64,000 nt of DNA from Microbulbifer elongatus (GCF_020524885.1 NZ_JAIVKJ010000001.1:1488001-1552000), one strand, 5' to 3'. Counted from the first letter of the stretch, positions 27,051 to 35,410 are shown. Notes: a model not told the origin generated them from the sequence alone. Numbers and translations are program-made.

Positions 27051-27884
27051 TTATTTTGCGCAGTCGGTAACTACATGGCACTCCGGAGTAAACTCCGAGA
27101 AGGCGAGGGCAATCCGCTGGTCTGTGTCTTCTGCGCTGGTCAGCAGCATGCTTGGTGCGGGGCGGTCCGGCAGATCCATGTTAAGTTCGTTGAGCCACCA
27201 GCGTACGCGACGGGCAATGGCGGTCCCTGAGTCGAGCCAGCGAATACGTCGTGGTGCAAAAGTGTCCAGTTCTTCCCGCAGCAGAGGAAAATGGGTACAG
27301 GCAAGCACGGCTATGTCCACCTTGTCCCCACCGGCGGTATCGAAGATGCGGTGCAGTACCGGTGCCAGGTCTTCGGCGGTTATCGTCTCCCCGCGCAGTT
27401 TGGCTTCTGCAAGCCGGACCAGCTCCGGCGCCGGGACATTGATCACCCGCTGGCCATTGGCAAACTGCCGGATCAGGTCCCGGGTATAGATGCGGTTGAC
27501 GGTGCCCTCGGTAGCGATCAGGGCAATGGTGCCACTGCGGGTTTCGGCAGCGGCGGGCTTGATGGCCGGCACCACACCGACCACCGGCCGGTCGAGAACT
27601 TCGCGCAACTCTGGCAGCGCCAGTGTGCTGGCGGTGTTGCAGCCGACTACCAGCATGTCCGCCTGGCTTTTTTCCATCATGGCCCTGGCAAACTGGACGA
27701 TACGCGGGCGAAGGGCTTCCTCGGACTTGTTGCCGTAGGGGTAGAATCCGTTGTCGACACCAAAGTGTAAGGTCAGGCCTGGGATCTGACGGCGGATCTC
27801 CCGCGCGATACTGATCGCCCCGACCCCGGAATCGAATATCAATGCACTTGGGGCCCTGTTAAAATGGCCGCTTGTGTTTGGCAT
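27051..27884 (-). CDS. murI: glutamate racemase
   Basis: Makes D-glutamate for peptidoglycan by a two-cysteine mechanism. Visible are ALIFDSGVGAIS with the catalytic aspartate (about 18), FGVDNGFYPYGNK, the first cysteine in VVGCNTASTLALPELR (about 82) and the second in VLACTHFPLLREEL (about 196). At 277 aa it is of normal length. The usual FDSGVGG reads FDSGVGA here, a conservative change in the phosphate-like loop. ATG 27884 has AGGA 7 nt upstream. It is divergent from rmuC with about 100 bases between them. Confidence 0.96.
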   Translation of the reverse strand: MPNTSGHFNRAPSALIFDSGVGAISIAREIRRQIPGLTLHFGVDNGFYPYGNKSEEALRPRIVQFARAMMEKSQADMLVVGCNTASTLALPELREVLDRPVVGVVPAIKPAAAETRSGTIALIATEGTVNRIYTRDLIRQFANGQRVINVPAPELVRLAEAKLRGETITAEDLAPVLHRIFDTAGGDKVDIAVLACTHFPLLREELDTFAPRRIRWLDSGTAIARRVRWWLNELNMDLPDRPAPSMLLTSAEDTDQRIALAFSEFTPECHVVTDCAK

Positions 27885-27983
27885 CTAAAGTCCTGCTTCC
27901 CCGCTAATGCCTGTGTCCCGTATTGGATTGGCGCCGGTAAGGATACCTGAGCCGGCGACTTCTAATAAGTTTAAGTGATTTCT

Positions 27984-29390
27984 ATGACCTGGTTTCCCCT
28001 GCAAATCTCCCTGGAACAAGCCATTGTGGCCGGCGTGGTGGTATTCGCCGTGCTGTTGCTGGCGGTGTGGGCCGGGCGGTCGCGGCTGCTGAGTCAGCTG
28101 CGCGCACTGCAGGCAGAGCAGCAGATCGGGGCGGCGCAGCTGGCCAGCGCGTTGGAGCGCGAGGCCAAGTTGGGGTTGGAGGTACAGCAGTTGCGGGATG
28201 AGTCGGGCAGCAAGTCCCAGCAGCTGGCGCGCTATCAGGTGCTGGTGGAAAAGGGTGAGGCGGCCCTTGCAGAGCAGAAACAGCAGCTGGAGCAGACTCG
28301 AGCTGCCATGACCCAGCAGTTCGAAAACCTCGCCAACCGAATCTTTGAAGAGAAGCAGCAGGCCTTCCAGCGCCGCAGCGAAGACAGCCTGCGCAAGAGC
28401 CTGGATCCGCTGGAGCGCCAGCTCGGCGATTTCCGCAAGCGGGTGGAGCATGTGTACGACCGCGAGAATGCGGAGCGCAATAGCCTGCTGGGTCAGATCA
28501 AGGCTCTGCGTGAGCAGACCCAGCGTATCAGTGACGAGGCCCTGAACCTGACCTCAGCGCTCAAGGGCGACCGTAAGATCCAGGGCAACTGGGGCGAGGT
28601 GGTACTGGAACGTCTTCTGGAAGAATCGGGCCTGCAGAAGGGGCGCGAGTACGAAACCCAGGTTTCCCTGAAAGACAGCACTGCGGATGGGCGCCGCCGC
28701 CAGCCGGATGTAATTGTGCGTCTGCCGGAAAATAAGGACCTGATTATCGATTCCAAAGTTTCGCTGGTGGACTATGAGCGCTATGCCTCCGCCGAGACCG
28801 ACGAAGAGCGTACCCAGGCTCTCAAGCAGCACGTCAACTCCCTGCGTGCCCATATCACCGGGCTCAACAAGAAAGCCTACGAGCAGCTGGAAGGGGTGCG
28901 CACCCTGGATTTCGTGTTCATCTTCGTGCCCATCGAGGCGGCCTATATGCTCGCCATGCAGGCAGACCCGGAGATGTTCCGCTACGCCTATGAGCGTCAG
29001 ATCGTACTGGTGAGCCCCACCAGCCTGATGGCGACCCTGCGCACCGTAGAAAATATCTGGCGGTACGAAAAGCAGAACAAAAACGCGGAAAAAATTGCCG
29101 ATGAAGCCGGCAAACTCCACGACCAGTTCGCGCTGGTGCTGGAATCCCTGGATAACCTGGGCGGCCGTATCCGCCAGGCCGATGAGGCCTTCCAGGAGAC
29201 TTACAAGCGCCTGGCCACTGGCCGTGGTAATGCGGTGAAGCGCATCGACAGCCTGCGTAAGCTCGGTGCCAAGACCCGCAAGCAGATTGCAGCGGACCTG
29301 CGGGAGAAGGCGGAGGACAGCCACAAACTGCCGGCGCCGGAGCGAGAGACAGAAGCGGTAAAAGAACTTGCAGAGAGCGAAGTGGAATAA
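27984..29390 (+). CDS. rmuC: DNA recombination protein RmuC
   Basis: A 468-aa protein anchored by an N-terminal helix (AIVAGVVVFAVLLLAVWAGR). A long coiled coil, rich in Q, E, L and A, follows to about residue 190. Then comes the RmuC nuclease-like core: KIQGNWGEVVLERLLEESGL, VIVRLPENKDLIIDSKVSLV, DFVFIFVPIEAAYMLAM and IVLVSPTSLMATLRTVENIW. RmuC limits inversions at short inverted repeats. Start ATG 27984 was chosen over an upstream GTG. It heads an operon: the AEC permease starts 3 bases after its stop. Confidence 0.94.
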   Translation: MTWFPLQISLEQAIVAGVVVFAVLLLAVWAGRSRLLSQLRALQAEQQIGAAQLASALEREAKLGLEVQQLRDESGSKSQQLARYQVLVEKGEAALAEQKQQLEQTRAAMTQQFENLANRIFEEKQQAFQRRSEDSLRKSLDPLERQLGDFRKRVEHVYDRENAERNSLLGQIKALREQTQRISDEALNLTSALKGDRKIQGNWGEVVLERLLEESGLQKGREYETQVSLKDSTADGRRRQPDVIVRLPENKDLIIDSKVSLVDYERYASAETDEERTQALKQHVNSLRAHITGLNKKAYEQLEGVRTLDFVFIFVPIEAAYMLAMQADPEMFRYAYERQIVLVSPTSLMATLRTVENIWRYEKQNKNAEKIADEAGKLHDQFALVLESLDNLGGRIRQADEAFQETYKRLATGRGNAVKRIDSLRKLGAKTRKQIAADLREKAEDSHKLPAPERETEAVKELAESEVE

Positions 29391-29393
29391 GCC

Positions 29394-30338
29394 TTGGACG
29401 CCATCCTGGAAACATTTTCCTTCGCGCTCTCGGTTACCGCGCCGATTTTTCTTACATTGCTGGTGGGCTACGGGCTCGCGCGAGTCAAGCTGCTCAGTGA
29501 GTCTTTTGTTGACGACGCCTCCAAGCTGGTATTTCTGGTTACCCTGCCGGCACTCTTGTTTTTCAATATCTTCGCCTCTGAAGCGCGTCTCGGTGATGAG
29601 TGGCCGTTATTGCTTGCTGGCTTGATCGGCACGGTACTTACCGTGCCCCTTGCGTGGGTATTCGCGCGACCACTGGAGCATGGCGATCGCAGTGCCTTTA
29701 TCCAGGGCGCGTTCCGCGGCAACCTCGGTATTATCGGGCTCGCCTGGGCGGCGAACGCCTATGGCCCCTCGGGGCTTGCGCAGGCCGCACTATTGATGGC
29801 GGTGATCACCATTTTTTATAACGTTGCCGCTGTGGCTCTGTTTGCGGTTTATAGCCAGAAAGCGAAGTTCAGTTGGGCGAAACTCGGCAAGGATATTCTG
29901 CGCAACCCGCTGATCGTGGCGATTGTACTTGCTTTGATAGCGAAGGCGGTCGGCCTCCAGCTGCCGCAGATGATTGTGCAGACGGGAGAATACCTGGCCT
30001 CCGTGACCCTGCCGTTGGCGCTACTGTGCATTGGCGCCAGCCTGGATCTCAGTATGTTACGCCGCAGCTCCTTCGGCGCGTTTATGGCCAGTGCGTTTAA
30101 ATTGCTGGTAGTACCCGCGGTGCTTGTAGGTGTCGGGCTGGTGTTCGGGCTTGATGGGCAGGCGCTGGCAATCCTGTTCTTGTTGGCGGCGGCACCTACC
30201 GCATCGGCATCGTTTATCATGGCGCGCGCGCTGGGTGGGAATAGCCAACTTGCCGCCAATATCGTCGCGATCAGCACCCTGTTTTCTATTGTTACTGCGA
30301 GCCTCGGGCTGGCATTGTTGAAGGTGTATCTCCCATGA
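29394..30338 (+). CDS. AEC family transporter (auxin efflux carrier-like)
   Basis: A 314-aa inner-membrane protein with about ten helices in two halves, typical of the AEC branch of the BART superfamily (malonate, malate and related carriers). Visible are TAPIFLTLLVGYGLARVKLL, LVTLPALLFFNIFASE, FRGNLGIIGLAWAANAYGP with the conserved helix-break, and SVTLPLALLCIGASLDLSML. The segment AILFLLAAAPTASASFIMAR follows. The start is TTG 29394, three bases after the rmuC stop, and the next gene overlaps by 4 bases (ATGA), so three genes are coupled. The substrate is unknown. Confidence 0.9.
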   Translation: MDAILETFSFALSVTAPIFLTLLVGYGLARVKLLSESFVDDASKLVFLVTLPALLFFNIFASEARLGDEWPLLLAGLIGTVLTVPLAWVFARPLEHGDRSAFIQGAFRGNLGIIGLAWAANAYGPSGLAQAALLMAVITIFYNVAAVALFAVYSQKAKFSWAKLGKDILRNPLIVAIVLALIAKAVGLQLPQMIVQTGEYLASVTLPLALLCIGASLDLSMLRRSSFGAFMASAFKLLVVPAVLVGVGLVFGLDGQALAILFLLAAAPTASASFIMARALGGNSQLAANIVAISTLFSIVTASLGLALLKVYLP

Positions 30339-30799
30339 CTGAAGTCCCTGTATGGATACTGGTAATTGCCGGGCTCATCATTTTTGTACTGTCTGCGGTG
30401 GCGACCTACTACTGCCTGGAATTGCGCAATGCGCGCAAACGCCAGCAACAGCGGCTGGAGGAAATTGACGCGGCGGCCGAGGCGCAGCGTGAACGCGTGA
30501 ACACCAGTATTCAGATTATTGCCAAAACGCTACTCGACGAAGGTGTCGGGGTAACAGAAGCCTCGCTGCGGATCCGCGTGCTGCTGGATTCCCTGCAGGT
30601 GGCGCCGACGGTTAAAGAGGAATTCGTGGCGTTTTACAAGGTGGCGGACCAGACCAGCCACATCCCGATTCTCGAGGACTGGAAAAAGCTGTCGCGCAAA
30701 GAACAGTTTGCGTTCGAGAAAGAGATGGCGAGGGTGGAATCCGAGTACCGGGACTTTGCGCTGGACGCAGCCAAGCGGATTCTTGGGCGGAATTTCTGA
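30335..30799 (+). CDS. DUF2489 domain protein, 154 aa
   Basis: An N-terminal membrane helix (VWILVIAGLIIFVLSAVATY) is followed by a basic linker and a helical cytosolic domain. The recognisable DUF2489 block is RVNTSIQIIAKTLLDEGVGV, then TEASLRIRVLLDSL, FVAFYKVADQTSHIPILEDW and the closing ESEYRDFALDAAKRIL. The function is unknown. It overlaps the AEC permease stop by 4 bases and ends the rmuC operon. A strong hairpin follows immediately. Confidence 0.88.
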   Translation: MTEVPVWILVIAGLIIFVLSAVATYYCLELRNARKRQQQRLEEIDAAAEAQRERVNTSIQIIAKTLLDEGVGVTEASLRIRVLLDSLQVAPTVKEEFVAFYKVADQTSHIPILEDWKKLSRKEQFAFEKEMARVESEYRDFALDAAKRILGRNF

Positions 30800-30802
30800 T
30801 GT

Positions 30803-30825
30803 GGATCCCGGCAATGCCGGGATCC
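30803..30825 (+). terminator. perfect hairpin after the rmuC operon
   Basis: A 10-bp perfect stem with an AAT loop begins four bases after the DUF2489 stop codon. Its core CCGGCAATGCCGG equals that of the terminator at 19253-19285. No T-run follows directly, so it may be a weak terminator or an mRNA 3'-end stabiliser between converging genes. Confidence 0.5.
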
Positions 30826-30892
30826 AGTGCTATACAGTGAGCCGTTGTGGGTGACTCTTGTTAAGATCTTTTTTACAGTCGCTTTCTTGAGA

Positions 30893-31981
30893 TTATTTCC
30901 TGACCAGCAGAACGCCCGACTCGGTGTGATCTGTGTAAGGAAACTGATCGAAAATTGCAAACCGCTCAATCTTGTGAGTTTTGGTCAGCTCTTCAAGGTT
31001 TTCCAGCTGTGTCTGCGGATTGCACGAGATGTACAAAATACGCGGATAGCGCGCAATCATCGCGCAGGTATCCGCATCCAGCCCCGCACGGGGTGGATCA
31101 ACCAGCACGGTTGAAAAGTCGTAGCTGTCCAGGTCGAAATCTTTCAGGCGGCGAAACGGGCGCACCTTGTCGATGGCCTGGGTAAACTCCTCGCTCGAGA
31201 GGCGCACAATAGAAAGATTATCCACGCCGTTTACCGCGATATTTTCCTGCGCTGAGTTCACTGACACCTTGGAAATTTCCGTTGCCAGCACCTTGCGGAA
31301 CTTTTCCGCCAGGGGGATCGTGAAATTGCCGTTGCCGCAGTAGAGCTCCAGCAGGTCCCCGGATTCGTCTTCACAGCAGCTCCGCGCCCACTGGATCATG
31401 GAGCGGCAGATCTCACCATTGGGCTGGGTGAAGCTGCCTTCCACCTGTTTGTATTGATAGGTGCGCCCGTCAATGTCCAGTTTCTCGATGACATAGTCCC
31501 GGTCCAGTACCAGCTTCTGCTTGCGCGAGCGGCCAAGAATGGGCACGCCCAGTAGGTCCTGCAGTGCACGCGCCTCCTGTTCCCAGGTCTCATCCAGCGG
31601 CTTGTGGTAGATAAGCGTGATCAGGGCGTCACCGCTGAGGGTGGTCAGGAACTCGGTGCAGAACAGCCGCTTGCGCAATATCTCGCTCTGGTTGATGGCA
31701 TCGAGCAGTGGTGGCATCAATTCGTTGATACGCCGGGAACCCACGGTAAACTCTTCAATCACAAACGGCTTTTTGTATTCACCCTGTTTGTACATGGCGT
31801 AGTCCACGCGGCCGCCTTCCTGCCACATTTTGAATTCCGCACGCAGGCGATAATGACTGGGTGGGGAGGGGAACACTTCCGGGGTCAGGCTGGTGAACGG
31901 GGTGTATGCTTCGCGCAGACGGTCTACTTTCTGGTCCAGTTGCTGCTGGTAGTCGTCGGTATTTACGCGGTGAAGAGCCAT
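30893..31981 (-). CDS. trmA: tRNA (uracil-54-C5)-methyltransferase
   Basis: Makes ribothymidine at position 54 of the tRNA T-loop using S-adenosylmethionine. At 362 aa it matches E. coli TrmA (366). Visible are the substrate-binding start YQQLDQKVDRLREAYTPFTS, FRLRAEF-like HYRLRAEFKMW, and SAM motif I LLELYCGNGNFTIPLAEKF. Next are TVLVDPPRAGLD and the catalytic cysteine in ILYISCNPQTQLENLEEL, near residue 322. A final glutamate in HTESGVLLVR is the general base region. It is convergent with the rmuC operon and divergent from the YjbQ gene. Confidence 0.96.
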   Translation of the reverse strand: MALHRVNTDDYQQQLDQKVDRLREAYTPFTSLTPEVFPSPPSHYRLRAEFKMWQEGGRVDYAMYKQGEYKKPFVIEEFTVGSRRINELMPPLLDAINQSEILRKRLFCTEFLTTLSGDALITLIYHKPLDETWEQEARALQDLLGVPILGRSRKQKLVLDRDYVIEKLDIDGRTYQYKQVEGSFTQPNGEICRSMIQWARSCCEDESGDLLELYCGNGNFTIPLAEKFRKVLATEISKVSVNSAQENIAVNGVDNLSIVRLSSEEFTQAIDKVRPFRRLKDFDLDSYDFSTVLVDPPRAGLDADTCAMIARYPRILYISCNPQTQLENLEELTKTHKIERFAIFDQFPYTDHTESGVLLVRK

Positions 31982-32050
31982 GAGAAAGAGCCGTAACAGG
32001 TGGATTGAATCGGGCGCGGATTATACGCGAAGAGTGACAGGAGTAGGGCA

Positions 32051-32464
32051 ATGGCCGTAGGTCAGCTGGAAATTGTAGTGCGCGGCCAGGGGCTGCACGA
32101 ATTTACCCGGGAGGTAGAGCGCTGGCTGGCAGGTCAGAGTTATGGCGGCGACGGCCTCTGTACGCTGTTTATACAGCATACTTCCGCGAGCCTGCTGGTT
32201 CAGGAGAATGCCGACCCCAGTGCGCGGGTGGACCTCGAGAACTGGTTGAACCGGCTGGTGCCAGAAAATGACCCGCTGTACACGCATACGCTAGAGGGGC
32301 CTGACGATATGCCTGCGCATATCAAGGCCGCGCTGACCGCGAGCAGCCTGAGTATCCCGGTGATTGACGGACACCTGGCCTTGGGAACCTGGCAAGGAAT
32401 ATACCTTTGGGAACACCGCTACCATGCGGGCAAGCGCCGGGTGATTGCGCATCTTGGAAGTTAA
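32051..32464 (+). CDS. YjbQ/UPF0047 family protein
   Basis: A 137-aa single-domain protein of the UPF0047 (YjbQ) family. Conserved parts are CTLFIQHTSASLLVQENADP, PENDPLYTHTLEGPDDMPAH, LTASSLSIPVIDGHLALGTW and QGIYLWEHR. The histidines of QHTSAS and MPAHIK and the late glutamate form the presumed metal site. Some members show weak thiamine-phosphate synthase activity, but the physiological role is not settled. ATG 32051 lies 69 bases from divergent trmA. A REPIN-like element sits 13 bases after the stop. Confidence 0.9.
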   Translation: MAVGQLEIVVRGQGLHEFTREVERWLAGQSYGGDGLCTLFIQHTSASLLVQENADPSARVDLENWLNRLVPENDPLYTHTLEGPDDMPAHIKAALTASSLSIPVIDGHLALGTWQGIYLWEHRYHAGKRRVIAHLGS

Positions 32465-32476
32465 ACAACACTCCCC

Positions 32477-32543
32477 ATAGGAGCTTGCCTTGCAGGCGAA
32501 CAAAGGCCCACACGGTAGATTCGCTTGCAGGGCAAGCTGCTAC
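32477..32543. repeat. second REPIN-like element, diverged
   Basis: Two inverted REP-like arms (about 32477-32500 and 32520-32543) flank a 19-base spacer. They keep the TAGGAGC start and GCGAA end of the element at 539-612, but the stem reads GCTTGCCTTGCAGGC on one side and has compensating changes on the other. It lies between convergent yjbQ-family and tusE genes. Confidence 0.8.
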
Positions 32544-32582
32544 CCAAACAGCAGGCGTATAGGGTTTTTAGCAGGTTGTGAC

Positions 32583-32918
32583 TCAGAGACAATTGGTCGG
32601 CTTGGGCAATCCGGCAATCTTGCTGCCGATCTTGGCGGGGCTAGGGGGGAAGAGTTTCATCAGGAAGATGCTGCGACCTTTCTCCGGCCCCAGGTGCTGT
32701 CCGACGTATTTCACCAGCGGACGCATGGCAGGGGACAGCTCAAATTCTTTGTAAAACGCCTGTAGCAGCCGAATCACATCCCAGTGGTCCTCGGTCAGTT
32801 CGATACCTTCCTGCGCCGCGAGTGCCTCGGCCGCTGCCGGGCTCCAGTCTTCCAGGTTACGCAGGAAGCCTTCTTTGTCCAGCGGGATCTCACGCCCGTC
32901 TATTATCAGGTTGCTCAT
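32583..32918 (-). CDS. tusE: sulfurtransferase TusE (DsrC family)
   Basis: The last carrier of the Tus sulfur relay, passing persulfide sulfur from TusBCD to MnmA for 2-thiouridine in tRNA. The 111-aa protein shows the DsrC/TusE block GFLRNLEDWSPAAAEALAAQ, LTEDHWDVIRLLQAFYKEF, and the tail GLPKPTNCL. The tail's penultimate cysteine is the sulfur-carrying residue. Start ATG 32918 (MSNLIIDG) was chosen over a longer frame that would overlap tusB. It is last in tusDCBE, six bases after tusB. Confidence 0.94.
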   Translation of the reverse strand: MSNLIIDGREIPLDKEGFLRNLEDWSPAAAEALAAQEGIELTEDHWDVIRLLQAFYKEFELSPAMRPLVKYVGQHLGPEKGRSIFLMKLFPPSPAKIGSKIAGLPKPTNCL

Positions 32919-32923
32919 TGCAC

Positions 32924-33199
32924 TCACTTGAACCAGCTGACGATAGGATTGTGCTCGGTACATAGGGATACCCAGCGTACCTCGTCGACACCTTCAATGG
33001 GGGACTTGATCGAGATCCCGCGCGCTTCGGCATCGGCTTTCAGGCAATAGACATTGCTTTCCGGCAAGTCATGCTGGCCCGTCGCAGCGTATACGCCATC
33101 TTCGATCAGCAATAGTGCATCGCCCTCGACATAGGCTTGCAGGCAGTCGCCGAGCGCGTTGTTGGCGTGGGGAGACTGATTAACAATATGCAGGGTCAT
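32924..33199 (-). CDS. tusB: sulfurtransferase complex subunit TusB
   Basis: A 91-aa DsrH-type subunit of the TusBCD heterohexamer. Opening LHIVNQSPHANNALGDCLQA, then DALLLIEDGVYAAT and the NVYCLKADAEARGI strand match the family. In TusB the equivalent cysteine has a structural rather than established relay role. It starts 1 base after the tusC stop and ends just before tusE. Confidence 0.92.
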   Translation of the reverse strand: MTLHIVNQSPHANNALGDCLQAYVEGDALLLIEDGVYAATGQHDLPESNVYCLKADAEARGISIKSPIEGVDEVRWVSLCTEHNPIVSWFK

Positions 33200-33200
33200 A

Positions 33201-33566
33201 TCAAAAGCTCAGTACCTGGTCGAAGTTGGCAATAAATGCACCGGGGTTGTCCAGAAATTTCAGCTCCGCGCCGGCGACGGTAATCTGGTCTGGCGTTAAT
33301 CCCCGATCCTCCAGGCTCTTTTTACAGATATGCAGGGTCTCTACGCCGAACATGGGCAAAGCCTGAAGATTTCTGCGCAGGTTCTTCTCACCGATGGCTT
33401 CGGGGTTCTGTTCCAGCAGCTGGAAAACGCCGTCGTTGATAAACAGCACTTCGGGAATCTGGTCCATAGCCGCGCAGGCGAGCACGGCTTCCAGTCCCTC
33501 GCGGGCAAGGGCATTACCGTAAGGGGCGTGGCGGCAGAGGGCGAGAATGGATTTGCTTTGGGGCAT
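33201..33566 (-). CDS. tusC: sulfurtransferase complex subunit TusC
   Basis: A 121-aa DsrF-type subunit of TusBCD. The family pattern is visible in HAPYGNALAREGLEAVLACA, EVLFINDGVFQLLEQNPEAI, LQALPMFGVETLHICKKSL and the C-terminal DNPGAFIANFDQVLSF. I place the start at ATG 33566 because a perfect GGAGG lies 8 nt upstream; a frame five codons longer would overlap tusD. The gap to tusD is 4 bases. Confidence 0.93.
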   Translation of the reverse strand: MPQSKSILALCRHAPYGNALAREGLEAVLACAAMDQIPEVLFINDGVFQLLEQNPEAIGEKNLRRNLQALPMFGVETLHICKKSLEDRGLTPDQITVAGAELKFLDNPGAFIANFDQVLSF

Positions 33567-33570
33567 GCGC

Positions 33571-33963
33571 TTAGCCTCCAAAGGTCACAAGGCGGTCGCT
33601 GACCGCAGCAGCTTCCGCCAGCTGACCGAGCCCCGCCAGTTCGAAACCGTCCGCCAGATTGCCCGCCGGCTTTTCCAGCCGCGAGGCTTCGCTGCTGCTC
33701 AGTACACCCCGGCGCTGGGCAGCAGCAATGCAGATGGTGAGGTCCAGGTCATGTGCGCTTTGCAGCTCCTGCCACTGACCTAGCAGGTTCTGCTCATCCT
33801 GTGGCGGGGCGGAGAGGGCGCTTCCACCGTGCACGCCGTCGCCATAGAAAAATACCCGGTAGATGCCGTGGTCCGATTGTAAAAGCGCGCGGGCAAACCG
33901 AAGAGCGGTTGCTGCGCCCTCGGAGGCGTGGGGGGCGCCGTAGACGACCAGGGTGAACTTCAT
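33571..33963 (-). CDS. tusD: sulfurtransferase complex subunit TusD
   Basis: A 130-aa DsrE-type subunit that accepts sulfur from TusA on a conserved cysteine, here in DLDLTICIAAAQRRGV. The start MKFTLVVYGAPHASEGAATA gives the usual length (128 in E. coli). It continues RVFFYGDGVHGGSALSAPP. First gene of tusDCBE. It begins only about 25 bases after the yccA terminator, so the operon promoter either lies within or before that hairpin, or expression depends on read-through. Confidence 0.94.
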   Translation of the reverse strand: MKFTLVVYGAPHASEGAATALRFARALLQSDHGIYRVFFYGDGVHGGSALSAPPQDEQNLLGQWQELQSAHDLDLTICIAAAQRRGVLSSSEASRLEKPAGNLADGFELAGLGQLAEAAAVSDRLVTFGG

Positions 33964-33987
33964 GGCAGATCCGCGTTGCGTACCGAT

Positions 33988-34013
33988 AAAAAAATGCCCC
34001 GCGGAGCGGGGCA
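33988..34013 (-). terminator. rho-independent terminator of yccA
   Basis: An 8-bp stem (TGCCCCGC/GCGGGGCA) with a 3-base loop is followed on the minus strand by seven T. It lies between yccA and tusD. Confidence 0.9.
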
Positions 34014-34039
34014 CTGTGTGAACTTGCTCAGCGGGCTGA

Positions 34040-34726
34040 TCAGTCGTCGCCAGAGGCGAAGCCGAAGATGTGCAGCAGGCTGGTGAACAGGTTCAGGATG
34101 TTCAGGTACAGTGAGGTGGTGGCCATGATGTAGTTGGTCTCACCGCCGTTCACGATACGGCTGGTGTCATACAGGATGAAGCCGGAGAACAGCAGGGCAA
34201 TTACGCCGCTCAGGGCAACGCTTGCCAACGGCATGTGTACACCGAAGAAGCTGGCGATGATCAGGCCCAGTGCACACACCAGTACCGCAATCAGGCCAAC
34301 AAACAGGAAGCCGCCCATAAAGCTGAAGTCTTTGCGGGTGGTCAGCACATAGGCGGACAGGGCAAAGAAGATCAGCGCGGTGGTACCCAGTGCCTGCATT
34401 ACGATCTGGCCGCCGCCGGCGAGACCCAGGTAATGGTTCAGCATTGGGCCGAGGGAGGCGCCCAGCAGGCCGGTGAAGGCAAATACCACACCGACGCCAG
34501 AAGCGGAGTTTGCGGTGCGTGGCAGCACAAACCATACCAGGGCGATGGCGGCGATGGAGCAGATCAGACTCATGCCGCGGCCCATGCCGATGGCCATGGA
34601 TACACCTGCGGTGACCGCACTAAACAGTACAGTCATGGCTAGCAGTGCATAGGTGTTACGCAGTACCTTGGCGGATTCTGAGCGATCCAGCGCTCCGGCG
34701 GACTGTGTATAGACTTCTTGGCGCAT
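34040..34726 (-). CDS. yccA: Bax inhibitor-1/YccA family membrane protein
   Basis: A 228-aa inner-membrane protein with seven helices. Marks of the family are SAKVLRNTYALLAMTVLFSA, the GLLGASLGPMLNHYL region, FFGVHMPLASVALSGVIALL and SGFILYDTSRIVNGGETNYI, followed by ATTSLYLNILNLFTSLLHIF. The aspartates of helices 6-7 form the pH-sensing pair in structural homologues. E. coli YccA modulates FtsH proteolysis of SecY. It sits just before the tus operon, as in E. coli where yccA and tusE adjoin. AGGAGA precedes ATG 34726. Confidence 0.93.
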   Translation of the reverse strand: MRQEVYTQSAGALDRSESAKVLRNTYALLAMTVLFSAVTAGVSMAIGMGRGMSLICSIAAIALVWFVLPRTANSASGVGVVFAFTGLLGASLGPMLNHYLGLAGGGQIVMQALGTTALIFFALSAYVLTTRKDFSFMGGFLFVGLIAVLVCALGLIIASFFGVHMPLASVALSGVIALLFSGFILYDTSRIVNGGETNYIMATTSLYLNILNLFTSLLHIFGFASGDD

Positions 34727-34858
34727 TAGCGTCTCCTGGAAGTGAATATGAAATCTTTCGGGATCATATAACCAGCGCTTTAGACCTTCAAGTAGGCGCT
34801 GGGTTCGACTGTATTACAAAATTTGGGGCAAAATAGCGCGCAAACGGGAGTATAGAAA

Positions 34859-35401
34859 ATGAAATCACTACAAACCCTGCTTTCTTTCATCATGCTGGCC
34901 GTACTGGCCACCACCTGGGGTCACGCTCAGGCGGCAGATACCGCGGAGTCCACCCAGGTCCCATTTGGAGACAAGATGGGGGCGGAAGTGGCGAATTACA
35001 ATCGCCTGCGTCCCTTTCTTGCCACCGGTGGCAGTATAGATCTCAAGGAGGTGCCGTCTCTCAAGGAGAAGGGCTTTCGTACGATCATTGACCTGCGCAC
35101 GCCGGAAGAGGGAACAGAGCAAGAACGCACTGCGGTGGAGGCGGCCGGGATGACCTATGTGAACCTGCCGATTGCCAAAGGCGCGCCCACCGGCGAGCAG
35201 ATTGCCCGCCTGGCAGAGCTGTTGGAGGACCAGGATGCGGCGCCGATACTGCTGCACTGCGGCAGTGGTAATCGCGTGGGTGCGGCCTGGGCTATCTATC
35301 GTGCGCGCAAGGGCATCCCCCTGGAGATCGCTATCGAGGAAGGTCGTACCACCGGCATGCGTCCATCCCGTGAGGCTCAGGTCCGCGCACTGTTTCAGTG
35401 A
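34859..35401 (+). CDS. periplasmic phosphatase-like protein (DUF442/beta-lactamase hydrolase-like)
   Basis: A 180-aa protein with signal peptide SFIMLAVLATTWGHAQA and then one compact dual-specificity-phosphatase-like domain. The pattern is LKEKGFRTIIDLRTPEEGTE, followed by MTYVNLPIAKGAPTGEQIAR, and the cysteine loop LLHCGSGNRVGAAWAIYRA. That loop resembles the CRSGTR motif of the DUF442 family, whose Cys and Arg are catalytic. The substrate is unknown. GGGAG precedes ATG 34859. It is divergent from yccA and convergent with the lipid-remodelling-type operon, whose last gene ends 10 bases beyond. Confidence 0.83.
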   Translation: MKSLQTLLSFIMLAVLATTWGHAQAADTAESTQVPFGDKMGAEVANYNRLRPFLATGGSIDLKEVPSLKEKGFRTIIDLRTPEEGTEQERTAVEAAGMTYVNLPIAKGAPTGEQIARLAELLEDQDAAPILLHCGSGNRVGAAWAIYRARKGIPLEIAIEEGRTTGMRPSREAQVRALFQ

Positions 35402-35410
35402 GGCGGAAAC

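Noticed and set aside
34859-35401. Classical CX5R protein tyrosine phosphatase
   Set aside because: The cysteine loop is HCGSGNR, with four residues between Cys and Arg, as in the DUF442-type group, so I used that name.
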